Shown here piece by piece: positions 22,485-33,831 of a stretch of 64,000 nucleotides of DNA. The stretch lies in NCBI GenBank assembly GCA_015501585.1, contig JADNRY010000204.1, forward strand, positions 44,617 through 108,616, in the 5' to 3' direction. The first letter of the stretch is position 1. Every line of letters starts with the position of its first letter. This stretch comes from Rhodocollybia butyracea (taxonomy: Eukaryota; Basidiomycota; Agaricomycetes; Agaricales; Omphalotaceae). The position numbers and the translations under genes are program-made. Under the pieces are notes generated by a model. The model saw only the letters and a list, made by a program, of their open reading frames with translations, did not search any database and was not told where the DNA came from.

Positions 22485-24676
22485 TTTTTTTCAGCTACCA
22501 CAACTACCACAACTCCTACTTACTCTGTTCGATGGATGGGCTTCGTTTGGAAGGATGGAATAGAGATGAACCGGATGGGTTGAGTAATTGTGAGTTGAAA
22601 AGATTTTCGTTCCGTATCGAGTACTCGAGTACTTACTGTTATGTTTTTTGAGAGCTTCGTAGAATTCCGCCATACAACCACTCGTCGAGTCCGCGCCTGG
22701 GCCTTATAAGAAATGCATAATGGCTCGTGAAAATGGTACCAGAATGAATAGTATCGCCTACTCAATCGCTTTTGGGGGTGCTCATCCTGGCCCAATACTC
22801 GAAACTGTAGTTCCACCATTACGCTATGCAAAGGCGTAGGATTCTTTCTCTGAAATTTTATCTGCTGTTCTCGAAGGCTTGAGCTGTTGAGCTTGAAAGC
22901 TTGATTCACAATTGCTTAGGGTGGTTTTGGAAGGCTACAAGAGCTATTGGGCACCATTGGTACGAAACAGCCGTTTGATTATCCTTTTTCCTTAAACAAC
23001 ATACGTTCTTGCAGCTCATCACTCTTCTTAATCCTTGGGCCCCATGCTTCCATCATTATGCATTATTCTCGGTTCGGGAACACTGCGTGGAGATGCAAAG
23101 GAGAACAGCAGACACCGGACGGTTGGATAAACTGGATGGACACAACACGCTCGGCAACTTCCAATGCATACGCTGTATCTCCTCCTCCGAATCACTCTCC
23201 GTTTCTCCCGTCCTTCATCATCGTATGTGATCTCAAGCTCCTCCGCCAGTGCCTTCACTAATCGGCGTTTTTTGCTTCTCGTCTTCTACTTCCTCCATGG
23301 ATGGTGTGCCAACTGGTGTGAGTGTTACGAAATCCCGTCAAGACTGTTCTCTCGCTCAATCATTATGCATTATCACTGATCAGTGACGGCGCCTTCCTGT
23401 CCAGCGGGCTAAACACCATATGAAACTCTTACACGTACTATGTTGGAGTCCATCCCCGATTCTGGGTTATATTCCGTTAGACTCTCGTGTCCATGGCTAC
23501 CATGGTCCCGTCGTCCACCTTGGCCTCCACAACTCCCTCTCTCCCCTCCGCATCTATCAGCCTCATCCAGCAGGAACGGTTCACCGCCATTGCGGATGTT
23601 GTACAGGCCAAAAATATTTGATTACTTCAAGAAATCAGGCGCTACAGAATCTGTGACCGACGAGGTTTTCATGCGCCATTCAAGCTGCCGACCCTTGCTC
23701 ATTTCCCAACTCTACCATCCCGATCGAGTCTGTTCCAATCTGCACCGCGTTGATACCCACAGTTCGCTTATTACACAACTCCCTGGCAGTACATTCGCCC
23801 TGGCTCGCCACACCTGAAACACTCACCGCTACGCCCAGGCTGCAACGGAAGGATTGTTGCTTTGCTCAACGGGTCCGAGCCGTAAACTGCAGGACAGTCC
23901 TGTAGTTCCTCCTTCTACCCTTACTTTCTTCGACTGTTGCAAACTGCTGAACCTTCACAACCATTTTCGACTTCGGCTTCACCTTTCTATCATCATCCCA
24001 TCCTGTCATGACACGCCGAATACGTCCTCCAGTTGTCCTCCTGCCCGCGGCTTGTTGCCATTTGTTATATTACTTACTACATCTCATACTGGCGTATGTT
24101 TTCCCTCTTTTTACTTGCATCCACAATTTGACCTCATCTTCAAATAATCTACCTTTCGGGTAGGTAGCTTCGAAGAAGGGAAAGCCTGGCAAGCCTTGTG
24201 GAGGAAATAGTTTTTTCGATGGAAGATGGATCACAAAACCGCTTTGATTTCTCATGCCCAGAATTATCCCTAATACTCCCTAACATTTCCTTCCCCTCAC
24301 CTGTGATTAGTCGTGCTAAAATTCACGCGCCCGACGCACGTAAAGATCTTGAGAAGAAAGGATAGAATCTGGAGGAGGAACCGAATAGGTAGGTTCCAGT
24401 GGATCTAATGGGAGGATAGGATGAACACCGTGAGCGAGGAAATACGGGCTAGTTCCAATAGATCGAAAATAATGCGATAATGAGCGTGCCAAAAGCCTTC
24501 GGGTACAGGCGTCTGACCACCGCGTCGGGTGTATCAGATGAGACTCTGTATGTAGACATTTCGCGGGCCTTGCTGAACGTTAAAAACTGATTGATCAATC
24601 CAGTGTACAGCATTACAATATAAAAGATAGAATGCAAAGATTGTTTTACATCATCACATTTCTCCTCTGCTCGCCG
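22485..24676. other. intergenic with a duplicated fragment
   Basis: No gene with splice support. 23161-23262 is a copy of 17697-17796. A short frame at 23491-23618 (starting MATMVPSSTLASTTPSLPSA) looks protein-like but stops without a usable splice site, and may be a gene fragment. A minus frame at 22520-22909 has no motif. The rest is unremarkable. Confidence 0.4.
23161..23262 (+). repeat. 100-bp duplicated segment, copy 2
   Basis: The partner of 17697-17796. It differs by an extra CATCAT-type repeat and a GTGAT insertion before CTCAAGCTCCTCCGCC. It lies outside any gene I can support, so it looks like a broken duplicate of the 5' end of the membrane-protein gene. Confidence 0.65.
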
Positions 24677-26285
24677 ATGTTGTCCAACGAGAAACAAGAC
24701 CATGGCACTGGCATCGATCTCTCGCACCATCTATCGGCGGTCTCTCGTGCGCGCAAGATCTCGCCGCTCAGAGGTCTCCAAAAATATATGAGCAAACCTG
24801 GATTAGTGAGCCTTGCAGGAGGTAACGATTTACGTCTCCACCAATTCTCTGTGCAATTTCAACCTTTTCTGTGATTTAGGTCTACCCAGTGCTGAATACT
24901 TCCCATTTGCTTCGGTAACCGGAGAAATTCTCGTTCAAAATTCATTCCCGTTGAATACCGAGTCGGAGTCGTCTCGAAATTGGTTCTGGAAGCTGTTTTC
25001 AAGGGCGGAAAAGGAAAGAACGACATCTTTTACTGTTGATAAATATCCGAAACACCCTGGAGATTTATCTTTGGAATCTTCGTTGCAGTATAGTAAGCAT
25101 CTCGGGCGGCTTCGAGCAGACGTTCTTACAGCGTATTGTAGGCCTTGCTTCTGGACAACCCCAACTACAAGAGATTGTTCATGAATTTGTTGAGCGGGTC
25201 TTTCAGCCAGGGTATAGTAAATGGGCTACTTTGATCCATACCGGAAACACCGCTGGCTTCCACGCCGTTGTTCAAACTATTCTAAACCCAGGAGAGGGTC
25301 TTATGGTCTCTGAGTGGACCTATCCTGGCGCCATGGCTGTCAGTTTATTTCCCCAAAGGCCTCCATCCCACAGTCTAACTAAATGTTTTATCACAGATTG
25401 TGCAGCCTTATGATATCAGAGCAATCCCAATTGGAATGGACATCGAAGGAATGAGTAGCATCTCTCTGCGCCAAACTCTCGCTGAGTGGGACGAATCTGC
25501 CCGTGGAATGGCCCGGTAGGTGATAGTATCTTAAAGCTCACCACAAGGGCTAACTACATAGCCCAGACCCCATGTCTTGTATGTGATACCCATCGGCCAG
25601 AACCCAACTGGAACGGTTAATACGTTTCCTTTGCTCGTTGCACAAGATTTTCACATTTTTGCAGACGATGGGTGTTGCAAGGAAACGGGAGATTTACGAT
25701 ATCTGTGTTGAATATGGTCCGCTTTGTGTCCTTTTGAGTTGTTCACTACGTTAATCCTGCTTTCTAAGATGTCATCATTGTCGAAGACGATCCTTACTTT
25801 TTCCTTCAAGAAGGAAAATATCTGCCCAAATCCGAACGCGTACCGGAGCCTGAATTGGACGATGAAGCATTTATTGCGAGCCTCGCCCCGAGCTTCCTTA
25901 AGTAGGCTACTCAACTTTTCTTTCGCGGCTCGCTTGCCTACTATTTGCAGAATAGATTATCAGGGCCGGGTAATCCGCATGGATACGTTTTCGAAGGTAT
26001 ATTAAGCTCCTGCCCTGTATACTATCAATTCACTCATTTGTTCCCGCAGACTGTTTGCCCTGGAGCCCGTCTCGGATGGTTTACCTGCAACCCAATGTTC
26101 GCAGAGCGTTTCGAGAGAACAACTGAAGCTTCGGCGGCTGCCTCATGCGGATTAACTCAGATGAGGATGAATCAAAAGCGCACCCGCGTTTCACAGACCT
26201 TTTGACTAATTCAAGTTAGGTCTATGTCGCTTCACTGCTTCTGAACTGGCGTTATACTGGATACATGAGATGGCTGAAAGGCATC
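24677..26285 (+). pseudogene. Aro8-like aminotransferase, 3'-truncated
   Basis: The exons 24677-24831, 24880-25092, 25142-25338, 25397-25515, 25567-25615, 25675-25716, 25769-25901, 25951-25996 and 26050-26160 join in frame for 355 residues. They encode a fold-type-I PLP aminotransferase close to the aromatic amino acid / 2-aminoadipate group: DLSHHLSAVSRARKISPLRG, LIHTGNTAGF, IGQNPTGT, VEDDPYFFLQEGKYLP and the PLP-lysine loop DTFSKTVCPGARLGWF. Such enzymes transfer amino groups to 2-oxo acids in Phe/Tyr/Trp or lysine metabolism. The next donor reads CAGATGAGG where CAGGTGAGG is expected, and a tenth exon (26220-26285, NWRYTGYMRWLKGI) is still visible. Homology then stops, and the last third of the enzyme (including the small domain) is absent. 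Beyond this point the repeat domain begins. Almost certainly non-functional. Confidence 0.8.
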
Positions 26286-26924
26286 GTTATTAGAGGCATG
26301 TAGGATCCATCTAGGGTTTTCTCAACCCTAGGGGAGGGCCTAGCGGTGGCTTAGGAGTGGCCTAGGGTCTGCACGGCCCCTGGACATTCTGGCTTTGGAG
26401 GAGCGTAGGGTTTGGACTTGGTGCGCTGGGGGAGGGACTGTAGTGTGGGCAGGGTGCTGATATTAGAGGTTTATGGGGCTTGGGCTGTATGCTGTATAAC
26501 ATAGAGTATATATTTTCACACATCCACCCACCTCCAGGAGATGTGCGGTGTACTCTGTGGACTCTATGACTTGCCCACATCAGGAGACGTCTACGACGTG
26601 CACTGTGTACTTGCACAAATTCAGTAAGTCATAGAGTACACAGTGTATATACCTCCAGGCACGTCCACGACGTGTACGGTGTGCCACCTTACCATGATGT
26701 GCACTCTGTACTTGATCAATTTTGTGTACTCTATGACTCCCACACATCCAGGCACGTCCACGACGTGCGTGGTGTACATTATCACGCCTGGTACGTCCAC
26801 GTCCATGGATTTGTCCGGGTGGTGGAGTGCGCGGTGCGCATCAGGGCTGGCGTTGGTAGCATACACCGCACACGTCGTGGACGTGCACGAATGTGTAAAA
26901 CACAATGAAGAACCAAAAAATCAC

Positions 26925-26960
26925 TGGCCAGAGAGGGAATCGAACCCCCGCCTACTTCAT
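26925..26960 (-). tRNA. tRNA-like 3' half (GGCCAGA family)
   Basis: Minus strand reads AGGCGGGGGTTCGATTCCC then the TCTGGCCA acceptor end. The T arm and B box are intact. No 5' half follows within 150 bases, so it is a fragment. Confidence 0.6.
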
Positions 26961-27564
26961 ATGCGTAAAACTGGAACTTATTAGCATACACAAGCCATAC
27001 TCTATGACTTGCACAAATCATAGAGTACACAGTGCATACACCTCCAGGCACGTCCACGACGTGCGTGGTGTACCCTATCAATGCTAGTATACCACCTTAC
27101 CTTGATGTGCACTGTGTACTCTATGACTTCCACATATCCAGGCACGTCTATGACGTGCACTGTGTACTTTATCAATACACAGTGCATACACCTCCAGGCA
27201 CGTCCATGACGTGTACGGTGTGCCACCTTACCATGATGTGCACTCTGTACTTGATCAATTTTGTGTACTCTATGACTCCCACACATCCAGGCACGTCCAT
27301 GACGTGCATGGTGTACACTATGACCCCCCGATACATCCACATCCATGAATTTGTCCAAGTGGTAAAGTACACAGTGCACGTCATAGACGTGCTTGGATGT
27401 GTGGAAGTCATAGAGTACACAAAAGTTATCAAGTATACAGTGCACATCAAGGTAAGGCGGTACACTGGCATTGATACGGTACACCGTGCACGTCGTGGAC
27501 GTGCCTGGAGGTGTATGCACTGTGTACTCTATGACTTGCACAATTTAACGTGGGATGTAGTCAT

Positions 27565-27664
27565 GGCCAGATAGTCTAGTGGTAAATGACGACTTGGTAG
27601 AATAACCTGTGAGCTCCAGTACACTTCTATCAAGTAGGCGGGGGTTCGATTCCCTCTCTGGCCA
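27565..27664 (+). tRNA. tRNA-like locus, GGCCAGA family
   Basis: The acceptor GGCCAGA pairs with TCTGGCC (27657-27663). The A box TAGTCTAGTGGT and D stem GTC/GAC are present, as is the T arm GGGGG-TTCGATT-CCCTC (B box). Between them is an 11-bp helix ACTTGGTAGAA / TTCTATCAAGT with a 22-base loop, in place of a 5-bp anticodon stem with a 7-base loop. If read as an intron-bearing tRNA the anticodon would be AGA (Ser), but the short variable loop (AGGC) is wrong for tRNA-Ser. Confidence 0.7.
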
Positions 27665-28095
27665 ATGATTTTTTTTGGTTCTTCATTGTGTTTTACACGT
27701 TTGTGCACGTCCACGACGTATGCGGTGTACGCTATCAATGCCAGCCTTGATGTGCACTGTGTACTTTATCAATACACAGTGCATACACCTCCAGGCACGT
27801 CCACGACGTGCAGGTGTGTACCACCTTACCTTGATGTGCACTGTGCACTTGATCACTTGCACAAATTCATGGATGTGGATGTATCGGGGGTCATAGTGTA
27901 CACCATGCACGTCATAGACGTGCTTGGATGTGTGGAAGTCATAGAGTACACAAAAGTTATCAAGTATACAGTGCACATCAAGGTAAGGCGGTACACTGGC
28001 ATTGATAGGATACACCGTGCACGTCGTGGACGTGCCTGGAGGTGTATCCACTGTGTAATCTATGACTTGCACAATTTAACGTGGGATGTAGTCAT

Positions 28096-28195
28096 GGCCA
28101 GATAGTCTAGTGGTAAATGACGACTTGGTAGAATAGCCTGTGAGCTCCAGTACACTTCTATCAAGTAGGCGGGGGTTCGATTCCCTCTCTGGCCA
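28096..28195 (+). tRNA. tRNA-like locus, GGCCAGA family, duplicate
   Basis: Identical in layout to the locus at 27565 and one substitution different in the loop. It arose by the 531-bp duplication. All arms are intact. Confidence 0.7.
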
Positions 28196-29353
28196 ATGAT
28201 TTTTTTTGGTTCTCCATTGTGTTTTACACGTTTGTGCACGTCCATGACGTGTGCGGTGTACCCTATCAATGCCAGTGTACAAACTTACCTTGATGTGCAC
28301 TGTGTACTGTATGACTTGCACAAATTCATGGATTACATGAATTTGTGCAAATCATAGAGTACACAGTGTATACACCTCCAGACACGTCCATGACGTGCAC
28401 GGTGTACCACCTTACCTTGATGTGCAATGTGTACTTGATCACTTTCGTATACTCTATGACTTCCACACATCTATGCACGTCCATGACGTGCATGGTGTAC
28501 ACTATGACCCCCGATACATCCACATCCATGAATTTGTCCAAGTGATCAAGTGCACAGTGCACATCAAGGTAAGGTGGTACACACCCGCACGTCGTGGACG
28601 TGCCTGGAGGTGTATGCACTGTGTACTCTATGATTTGTGCAAGTCATACAGTACACAAAAGCGATAAAGTACACAGTGCACATCAAGGTAAGTTTGTACA
28701 CTGGCATTCATACAACAAACCTGTCAGCAATGGTAATTTGTCTTTCCCACTGCCACTCCATCTGCTCATTAAACCTTCTCTTGTACTCAGGGCATCCATG
28801 CACGTCCACGACGTGCGCGGTGTACCCAATTGCTCTTTCACACATCCACGCTGAGTATCACCCACTTTCTCTGTAGTGTACACTGCGTACTCTATCAATT
28901 CTGCACCTCATGTGGGCAAGTGAACAAGTATGGATGTGTGAATTTGTGCAAGTGGTAAAGTACATAGTGCACGTCATGGACGTGCCCTGATGTCTGACAG
29001 ACCTTACATCCACATAATGCGTGGACGTCCACAACGCGCACGGTGTACTCTATCACTTCCACCCATTTGAACTTGAGTTTTTTTACACCTCCAGGCACAT
29101 CCACGATGTGTGCGGTGTACACCATCACTCCCACTCATCTAAATATCCATGCCAGTGTACCACCTTACTTGATGTGCTGCACAAGTCATATAGTACGCAG
29201 TGCACGTCGTAGACGTCCCTTGATGTGGGCAAGTCATAAAGTACACACAAAAGTGACCAAATATAAAGTGACGAGGTACACAGCTCACGTCGTGGATGTG
29301 CACAGATGTATGAAACACAATGAAGACCAAAAAAACCATTACATTGACAAGAT

Positions 29354-29469
29354 TGGCCAGAGAGGGAATTGAACCCCCGCCTATTTGGTGTTCGATGATC
29401 TTCGTATTGTTTATAAGAAAACCACCGAATATTCTACCAAATCGTCCTTTGCCACTAGACTATCTGACC
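29354..29469 (-). tRNA. tRNA-like locus, GGCCAGA family
   Basis: The acceptor is GGTCAGA with TCTGGCC (one G-T pair), with A box TAGTCTAGTGGC and T arm GGGGG-TTCAATT-CCCTC. The stem ATTTGGTAGAATATTCGGTGG pairs with CACCAAAT across a loop of over 30 bases, longer than in the 27.5-kb copies. Confidence 0.6.
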
Positions 29470-30072
29470 ATGACTACTAGCAATGTTAAACAAAACCTTA
29501 TGAGCATGAAATAATCTAATAATCAATCCCACCTGAGCCCACAACAAACTTGGCAGCAACGGTAAATTGTCTTTCCCACTGCCACTCAACCATTAAACCT
29601 TCTCTTGTGCTCAATCCATGCACGCCCATGACATGCGCCGTGTACCCCAAGTGCTCCCGCTCATCTTCTGTTGTCTTTCACAGATCCAGGCACGTCCACG
29701 ACGTGGCCTGTGTTCTCTATTACTGGAACTGTATTTTTTTTCACACATCCTTGTACGTCTGTGACGTGTGCTGTGTATTCCGACCCCACAGAAAACCAAT
29801 AGATGCTCGACATGATATGAGACAAGTAGGCCAATCCAATCATAATTCATGGCATTATGAGATCGTGAAGAGACCCAGTCCAATGGTCTGAGAGGAGAGT
29901 GATCGTGTGCACAGTGCACGTCGTAGACGTGTACAGATGCTCTGATGATAAATTCACTGACCATTAGAGTAAAGGTTCTCTCATGAATTCATGCATGTCC
30001 ACGATGTCCAATGATCACTGGTCTCTTCACAATCTCATGATACAACTAATATAACTGATATAATTAAACTAC

Positions 30073-30258
30073 CATCAATCACAATCAGATTGGCCCTACT
30101 CTGTGCCCTGGTGATATGGCCTATCGCGCCGAATGGGTACTTAACCCCCCGGCCTGTGAATGGTACCGAAAGGTGGTCAGAACCAGTGGATGTCTTGGGC
30201 CAAAGGGCTAAAGATTCTATTATTCAGATCAGCTGCAATAGAATATTCTTTGTACTGT
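30073..30258 (+). repeat. 190-bp dispersed repeat, copy 1
   Basis: Shares with 31985-32180 and 33540-33735 a start like ATCAATCACAATCAGAT, a centre GAATGGGTACTTAA-CCCCC-GGCCTGTG-AATGGTAC, and an end AATAGAATATTCTTTGTACTG. It differs from the third copy by scattered substitutions. No coding potential. Confidence 0.75.
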
Positions 30259-30791
30259 GTGTTTTTCAGATACTTAGTCTACACAGCGCACGTCGGGGAC
30301 GTGCATGGATGTGTGAAAAACCTGGAAGTGAATTGGTATCATCATGTGCGGTGTGTATGTTCTCACTCCTGTCCATTTGTGCATGGATCTTTTATTGCCT
30401 TGAATGCATCCATACACGTCCACGACGTGCCCTGTGTACACATTCATGCACCCCCAAAATAGAAACATCTTTCAATACCTACGTCGCATGCGGTAGAGTG
30501 CACAGGGCACGTCATGGATATGCAAGGATGCTTTAAAGCTAAATTCACTGATGACAGGGGAGTGATAGTGTACACAGTGCATGTCGTGGACGTGCATGGA
30601 TGTGGGAGTGATACTGTATGCAGTGCACATGGTCGGGGTGTGTACACAGCACATGCTTGCGTATGCTAATAAATGCTTTTTTAGCATAGGTTGAGAGTCA
30701 GTGGTTCCCCAGCGAACGTCCGCTGCAGCATATTCTTTCCCTGTTGTGTAAGAGTATTAAGAGACCAAAGAGATGTATATTCAAATTGCCA

Positions 30792-30908
30792 ATGAACGCA
30801 ATAGTCTAGTGGCAAATGACGATTTGGCAAAATACAAAGTAAATCTGCGACAGAACTGCAGGTGTATTGGGTACCAAGTAGGCGGGGGTTTGATTCCCTC
30901 TCTGGCCA
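30792..30908 (+). tRNA. tRNA-like locus, GGCCAGA family, decayed 5' end
   Basis: The A box ATAGTCTAGTGGC, a helix starting GATTTGG with CCAAGT, and T arm plus TCTGGCC acceptor end are present. The 5' acceptor strand is no longer recognisable, so pairing is lost. Confidence 0.55.
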
Positions 30909-31325
30909 TGTTGTTTACCTTGATTGATTTTTTGGCTAGACGCTATAATGTCCATTGCTTTTCTTGTGTAGGTCATCACTCCTACTCATCTGTACATGGC
31001 TTGTTTATTGCCTTGCACCAAATCAGTTTATCTTGAAGGAGTGTACACAGCACACGTCGTGGACGTGCATATATGCATTGGATATGGATTGACTGATCTG
31101 TCAACTCATACACCTTATGCACACAGCACACGTCGCAGACGTGCATGGGACAATTGGACTATAGATCGACTGACTTGTCCAAGTTGATAGGGCTTGCGTA
31201 CAGTGCCCCATCAGAGGGGGCAGTGATGGTGCGCACTGCGCACGTCGTAGACGTGCATGGATGCATATTAGACTATAGATCCATTATTCTGTCCACAGCG
31301 CGTACACGTACATGTGGTAAAGGGC

Positions 31326-31430
31326 ACAGCGCACGTCGTGGACGTACACTCCATGCACGTCGTGGATGTACATTCCATGCACGTCGTGGACGTACATTCC
31401 ATGCACGTCTATGGCGTGCCCTGGGTCCAC
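31326..31430. repeat. four near-palindromes in 25-bp tandem
   Basis: GCACGTCGTGGACGTACA-TTCCAT repeats four times head to tail with a 25-base period, the last ending TCTATGGCGTGCC. It is the only place where the dispersed motif is tightly tandem. Confidence 0.8.
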
Positions 31431-31984
31431 TAGTACTAAAGATCTGAATATTAGAATCTTTCATCACAGTTAATCACAGTCCAATGCATCCAGACACGTC
31501 TACGACGTGCACGGGGTGCACAATCACTCCCGCCTCATCTGCAATGTCCACGATGTGTCCAAGTCTTTGTTCACACATCCATGCACTTCCCTGACGTGTC
31601 CTGTGTATGCACCCCCACAATGTGCATTGTGTATACAATCATGTCCACGACATGCCATGTGTGACTCTGCCATATGCTATCCTCGATTCAAGCTAGATGT
31701 GGTCAAGTGCACAGGGCACATTGTGGATGAGCACCATGTGGTAGTATTATCTGCCCTACCGGTAGCTAGCTTCTTACCTTCATGCTTTATATTTCCGTTC
31801 ACTATATACTAGCGAACAACACCATTACTCCCGTTATTTATATTCTATCCTCCTCATATTCCGCCCCATTGTACCCTACTAACCTTCCTAGAAACCTCTA
31901 CTCAGGCGGGCACACTCATACGATTCGAGTATTCGACTACCATTCTCCTCACAGTCTCCTCCTGATGCAATCAATCTAATTGAT

Positions 31985-32180
31985 TTGCGATCAATCACGA
32001 TCGGATCGGCGTTACTTACTACGCTGGTACTACCTCCCACTTGTCTTGCATCGTCTCGAATGGATATCTAGCCCCCCGGCTTGTGGATGGTACGGAAGGA
32101 CGGTCATGGTCAGTAGATGCGATAGCCCGAAGCCCTAAGAATTTTAATATTCGGATCTTTCGGAATGCATTTTTCTGTGT
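31985..32180 (+). repeat. 190-bp dispersed repeat, copy 2
   Basis: The most diverged of the three copies (for example GATATCTAG-CCCCCC-GGCTTGTGG). It keeps the order of conserved blocks and ends near CGGAATGCATTTTTCTG. Confidence 0.65.
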
Positions 32181-32399
32181 TTTACCTTTCTTCCGTTGAT
32201 CTCTCTCTTGCCTTAACCATTATTCCCCTCCCACTCCCGAAGCTTCTCCGCACTGCCTAGGACATTAATATCTGTTGTCGGTGCATTAGGATTTGGTCCA
32301 TGTCCGCTCTGTCTTCCCCTTGGTATGTAACAATAGCCGAAGGTATTTCTTACTCTATTGGACTGTTTTCTATGTTTAAGTAGCTAGTTACAAGAATTA

Positions 32400-32990
32400 G
32401 TTACTTGTAGTGCTGCTTTAGCCACTAACATTGGTAGTATAGTAGTATAGTTCGTATAGTTATAAGCAGCACAGCGACGCTAACATTGTGTGCGGATGCA
32501 CAGCTAATAGTATAGTAGTAGAATAAGTACTTAGTATCATTAGTTTCTTGAAGTAGTACTGGTAGTACGGGGCCGCTAACTTGTCAGCGGATGCAGCCCA
32601 GGCTGTGCCAGTAGTATAGTAGTATAGTTAGTTACTGGTAGTAGTACTGGCTGCAGGCGACGCTAACATTGTTAGCGGATGCACGGCTAATAGTATAGTA
32701 GTAGAACAAGTACTTAGTATAATTAGTTACTTGAAGTAGTACTGGTAGTATGGGTCCGCTAACTTGTTAGCATATGCATCCCAGGCTGTGCGAGTAGTAT
32801 AGTAGTATAGCTAGTATAGTTAGTCGGTTAGTCGGTTAGTCGGTTAGTCGGTTAGTAGTACTCGTAGGCGACGCTAACATTCTTAGTGGATGCACGTCTA
32901 ATAGAATAGTAGTAGTAGTTAGGATAATTAGTTACTTAGCAGTACTGGTAGCACCAGGCCACTAACATTGTTATGCACTTCAGGCTGTGA
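32400..32990. repeat. AGTAGTATAGT satellite-like block with hairpins
   Basis: About three units of roughly 180-210 bp. Each has AGTAGTATAGTAGTATAG runs, then a GCGACGCTAACATTGTTAGC hairpin (GCTAAC/GTTAGC arms), GGATGCACGGCTAATAG, AAGTACTTAGTAT and GGCCGCTAACTTGTTAGC. One unit includes four tandem TTAGTCGG. Simple-sequence and hairpin content suggest a satellite or replication-slippage product. Confidence 0.75.
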
Positions 32991-33539
32991 AATTTAGTAC
33001 ACTGAACGTTGGACTGCACCGACCACAGCGTGCACTGTGTACGCTATCACTCCCCCTCATCTGTGCACGTCCAAGACGTGTACACTACCACAAACATTCA
33101 TGCACCTCAGTTCACACTATACGATCCTGGTATCCCGGTGATGTTCTATACCAGAATCATCGGGTATTCGTCCACGACGTGCATGGCGTACTATATGACC
33201 CCACTCATCTGTGCATTAAACCTTGTATTGTCCTTAGGGCATCCATGCATGTGCACGACGAGCACGGTGTACCAGATCGCTCCCACTGTTTATCATCCGC
33301 TGTCTTTCACACATCCAGGCACTTCCACGACGTGCCCTGTGCACTTTGCCACATGTATGTGTACTGAACGTTATATGCACTTACAAGTGGTCAAGTGCCC
33401 AGGACACGTCGTGGACGAGCACGGATGCTTTGAACATGGATGGTGGAAGTAATAGTGTACACAGCGCACGTCGTAGACGTGCATGCATGCATTTGACTAT
33501 AGATCTACTGATCTGGGATGCAATCAATCTGATCGAATT

Positions 33540-33735
33540 GCCATCAATCACAATCAGATCGGCATCGCTCTGTGCCCTGGTGCTATGGCCTACTTGTCTT
33601 GTATCCCGTCGAATGGGTACTTAATCCCCCGGCCTGTGAATGGTACTGATGGATGTTCAGCACCAGTGGATGCATTCGTTCAAAGCTCTAAGGATTCTAA
33701 TAGTCGGATCTGTCGCAATAAAATATTCTTTGTAC
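33540..33735 (+). repeat. 190-bp dispersed repeat, copy 3
   Basis: Close to copy 1, including GCCCTGGTGCTATGGCCTA and AATGGGTACTTAATCCCCC. It ends at the left edge of the SNF2/JmjC gene island (about 33740), so it may mark the insertion border. Confidence 0.75.
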
Positions 33736-33831
33736 TGAGATAGCGTCGGCGGCGTGCATGATACTTAATGATCCATCGTTTCCTTCAAGTGTGTTAATAT
33801 CGTATATACAGTTCATCGAATGTTAAGCTAT

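Larger units (their letters stand above)
27386..28290. repeat. 531-bp tandem duplication
   Basis: 27386-27760 matches 27917-28290 almost base for base at an offset of 531. The unit carries two near-palindromes, the stretch CATCAAGGTAAGGCGGTACA and one tRNA-like locus. A handful of substitutions separate the copies, so it is recent. Confidence 0.8.
26577..33490. repeat. array of dispersed near-palindromes GCACGTC-N3-GACGTGC
   Basis: About 50 copies in both orientations over 7 kb, with spacing from 25 bp to several hundred bp. The core has 7-bp arms GCACGTC/GACGTGC around CAC, CAT, TAT, GTG or TAG. Most copies extend outward to CCAGGCACGTCCACGACGTGC on one side and GTGTAC on the other, so the larger unit is itself roughly symmetric. 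Examples of core positions are near 26660, 26753, 27050, 27290, 27486, 28017, 28235, 28586, 28797, 29690, 30286, 30410, 31050, 31237, 33064 and 33465. Open frames here merely translate the repeat and are not genes. The sequence between copies is largely unique or made of tRNA-like and dispersed repeats. Confidence 0.9.

Noticed and set aside
27565..27664. Functional tRNA-Ser(AGA) with intron
   Set aside because: Variable loop of four bases and an 11-bp middle helix are wrong for tRNA-Ser. Kept only as tRNA-like.
26643..28667. Many 80-180 codon frames on both strands in the palindrome array
   Set aside because: They translate the repeat (HARRGRAWRC, RHVHDV and similar) on both strands and in several frames, as a periodic DNA repeat would. 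No gene-like start or splice pattern.
26577..33490. CRISPR-like array
   Set aside because: Spacing is irregular, copies occur in both orientations, there are no cas genes, and the organism is eukaryotic.
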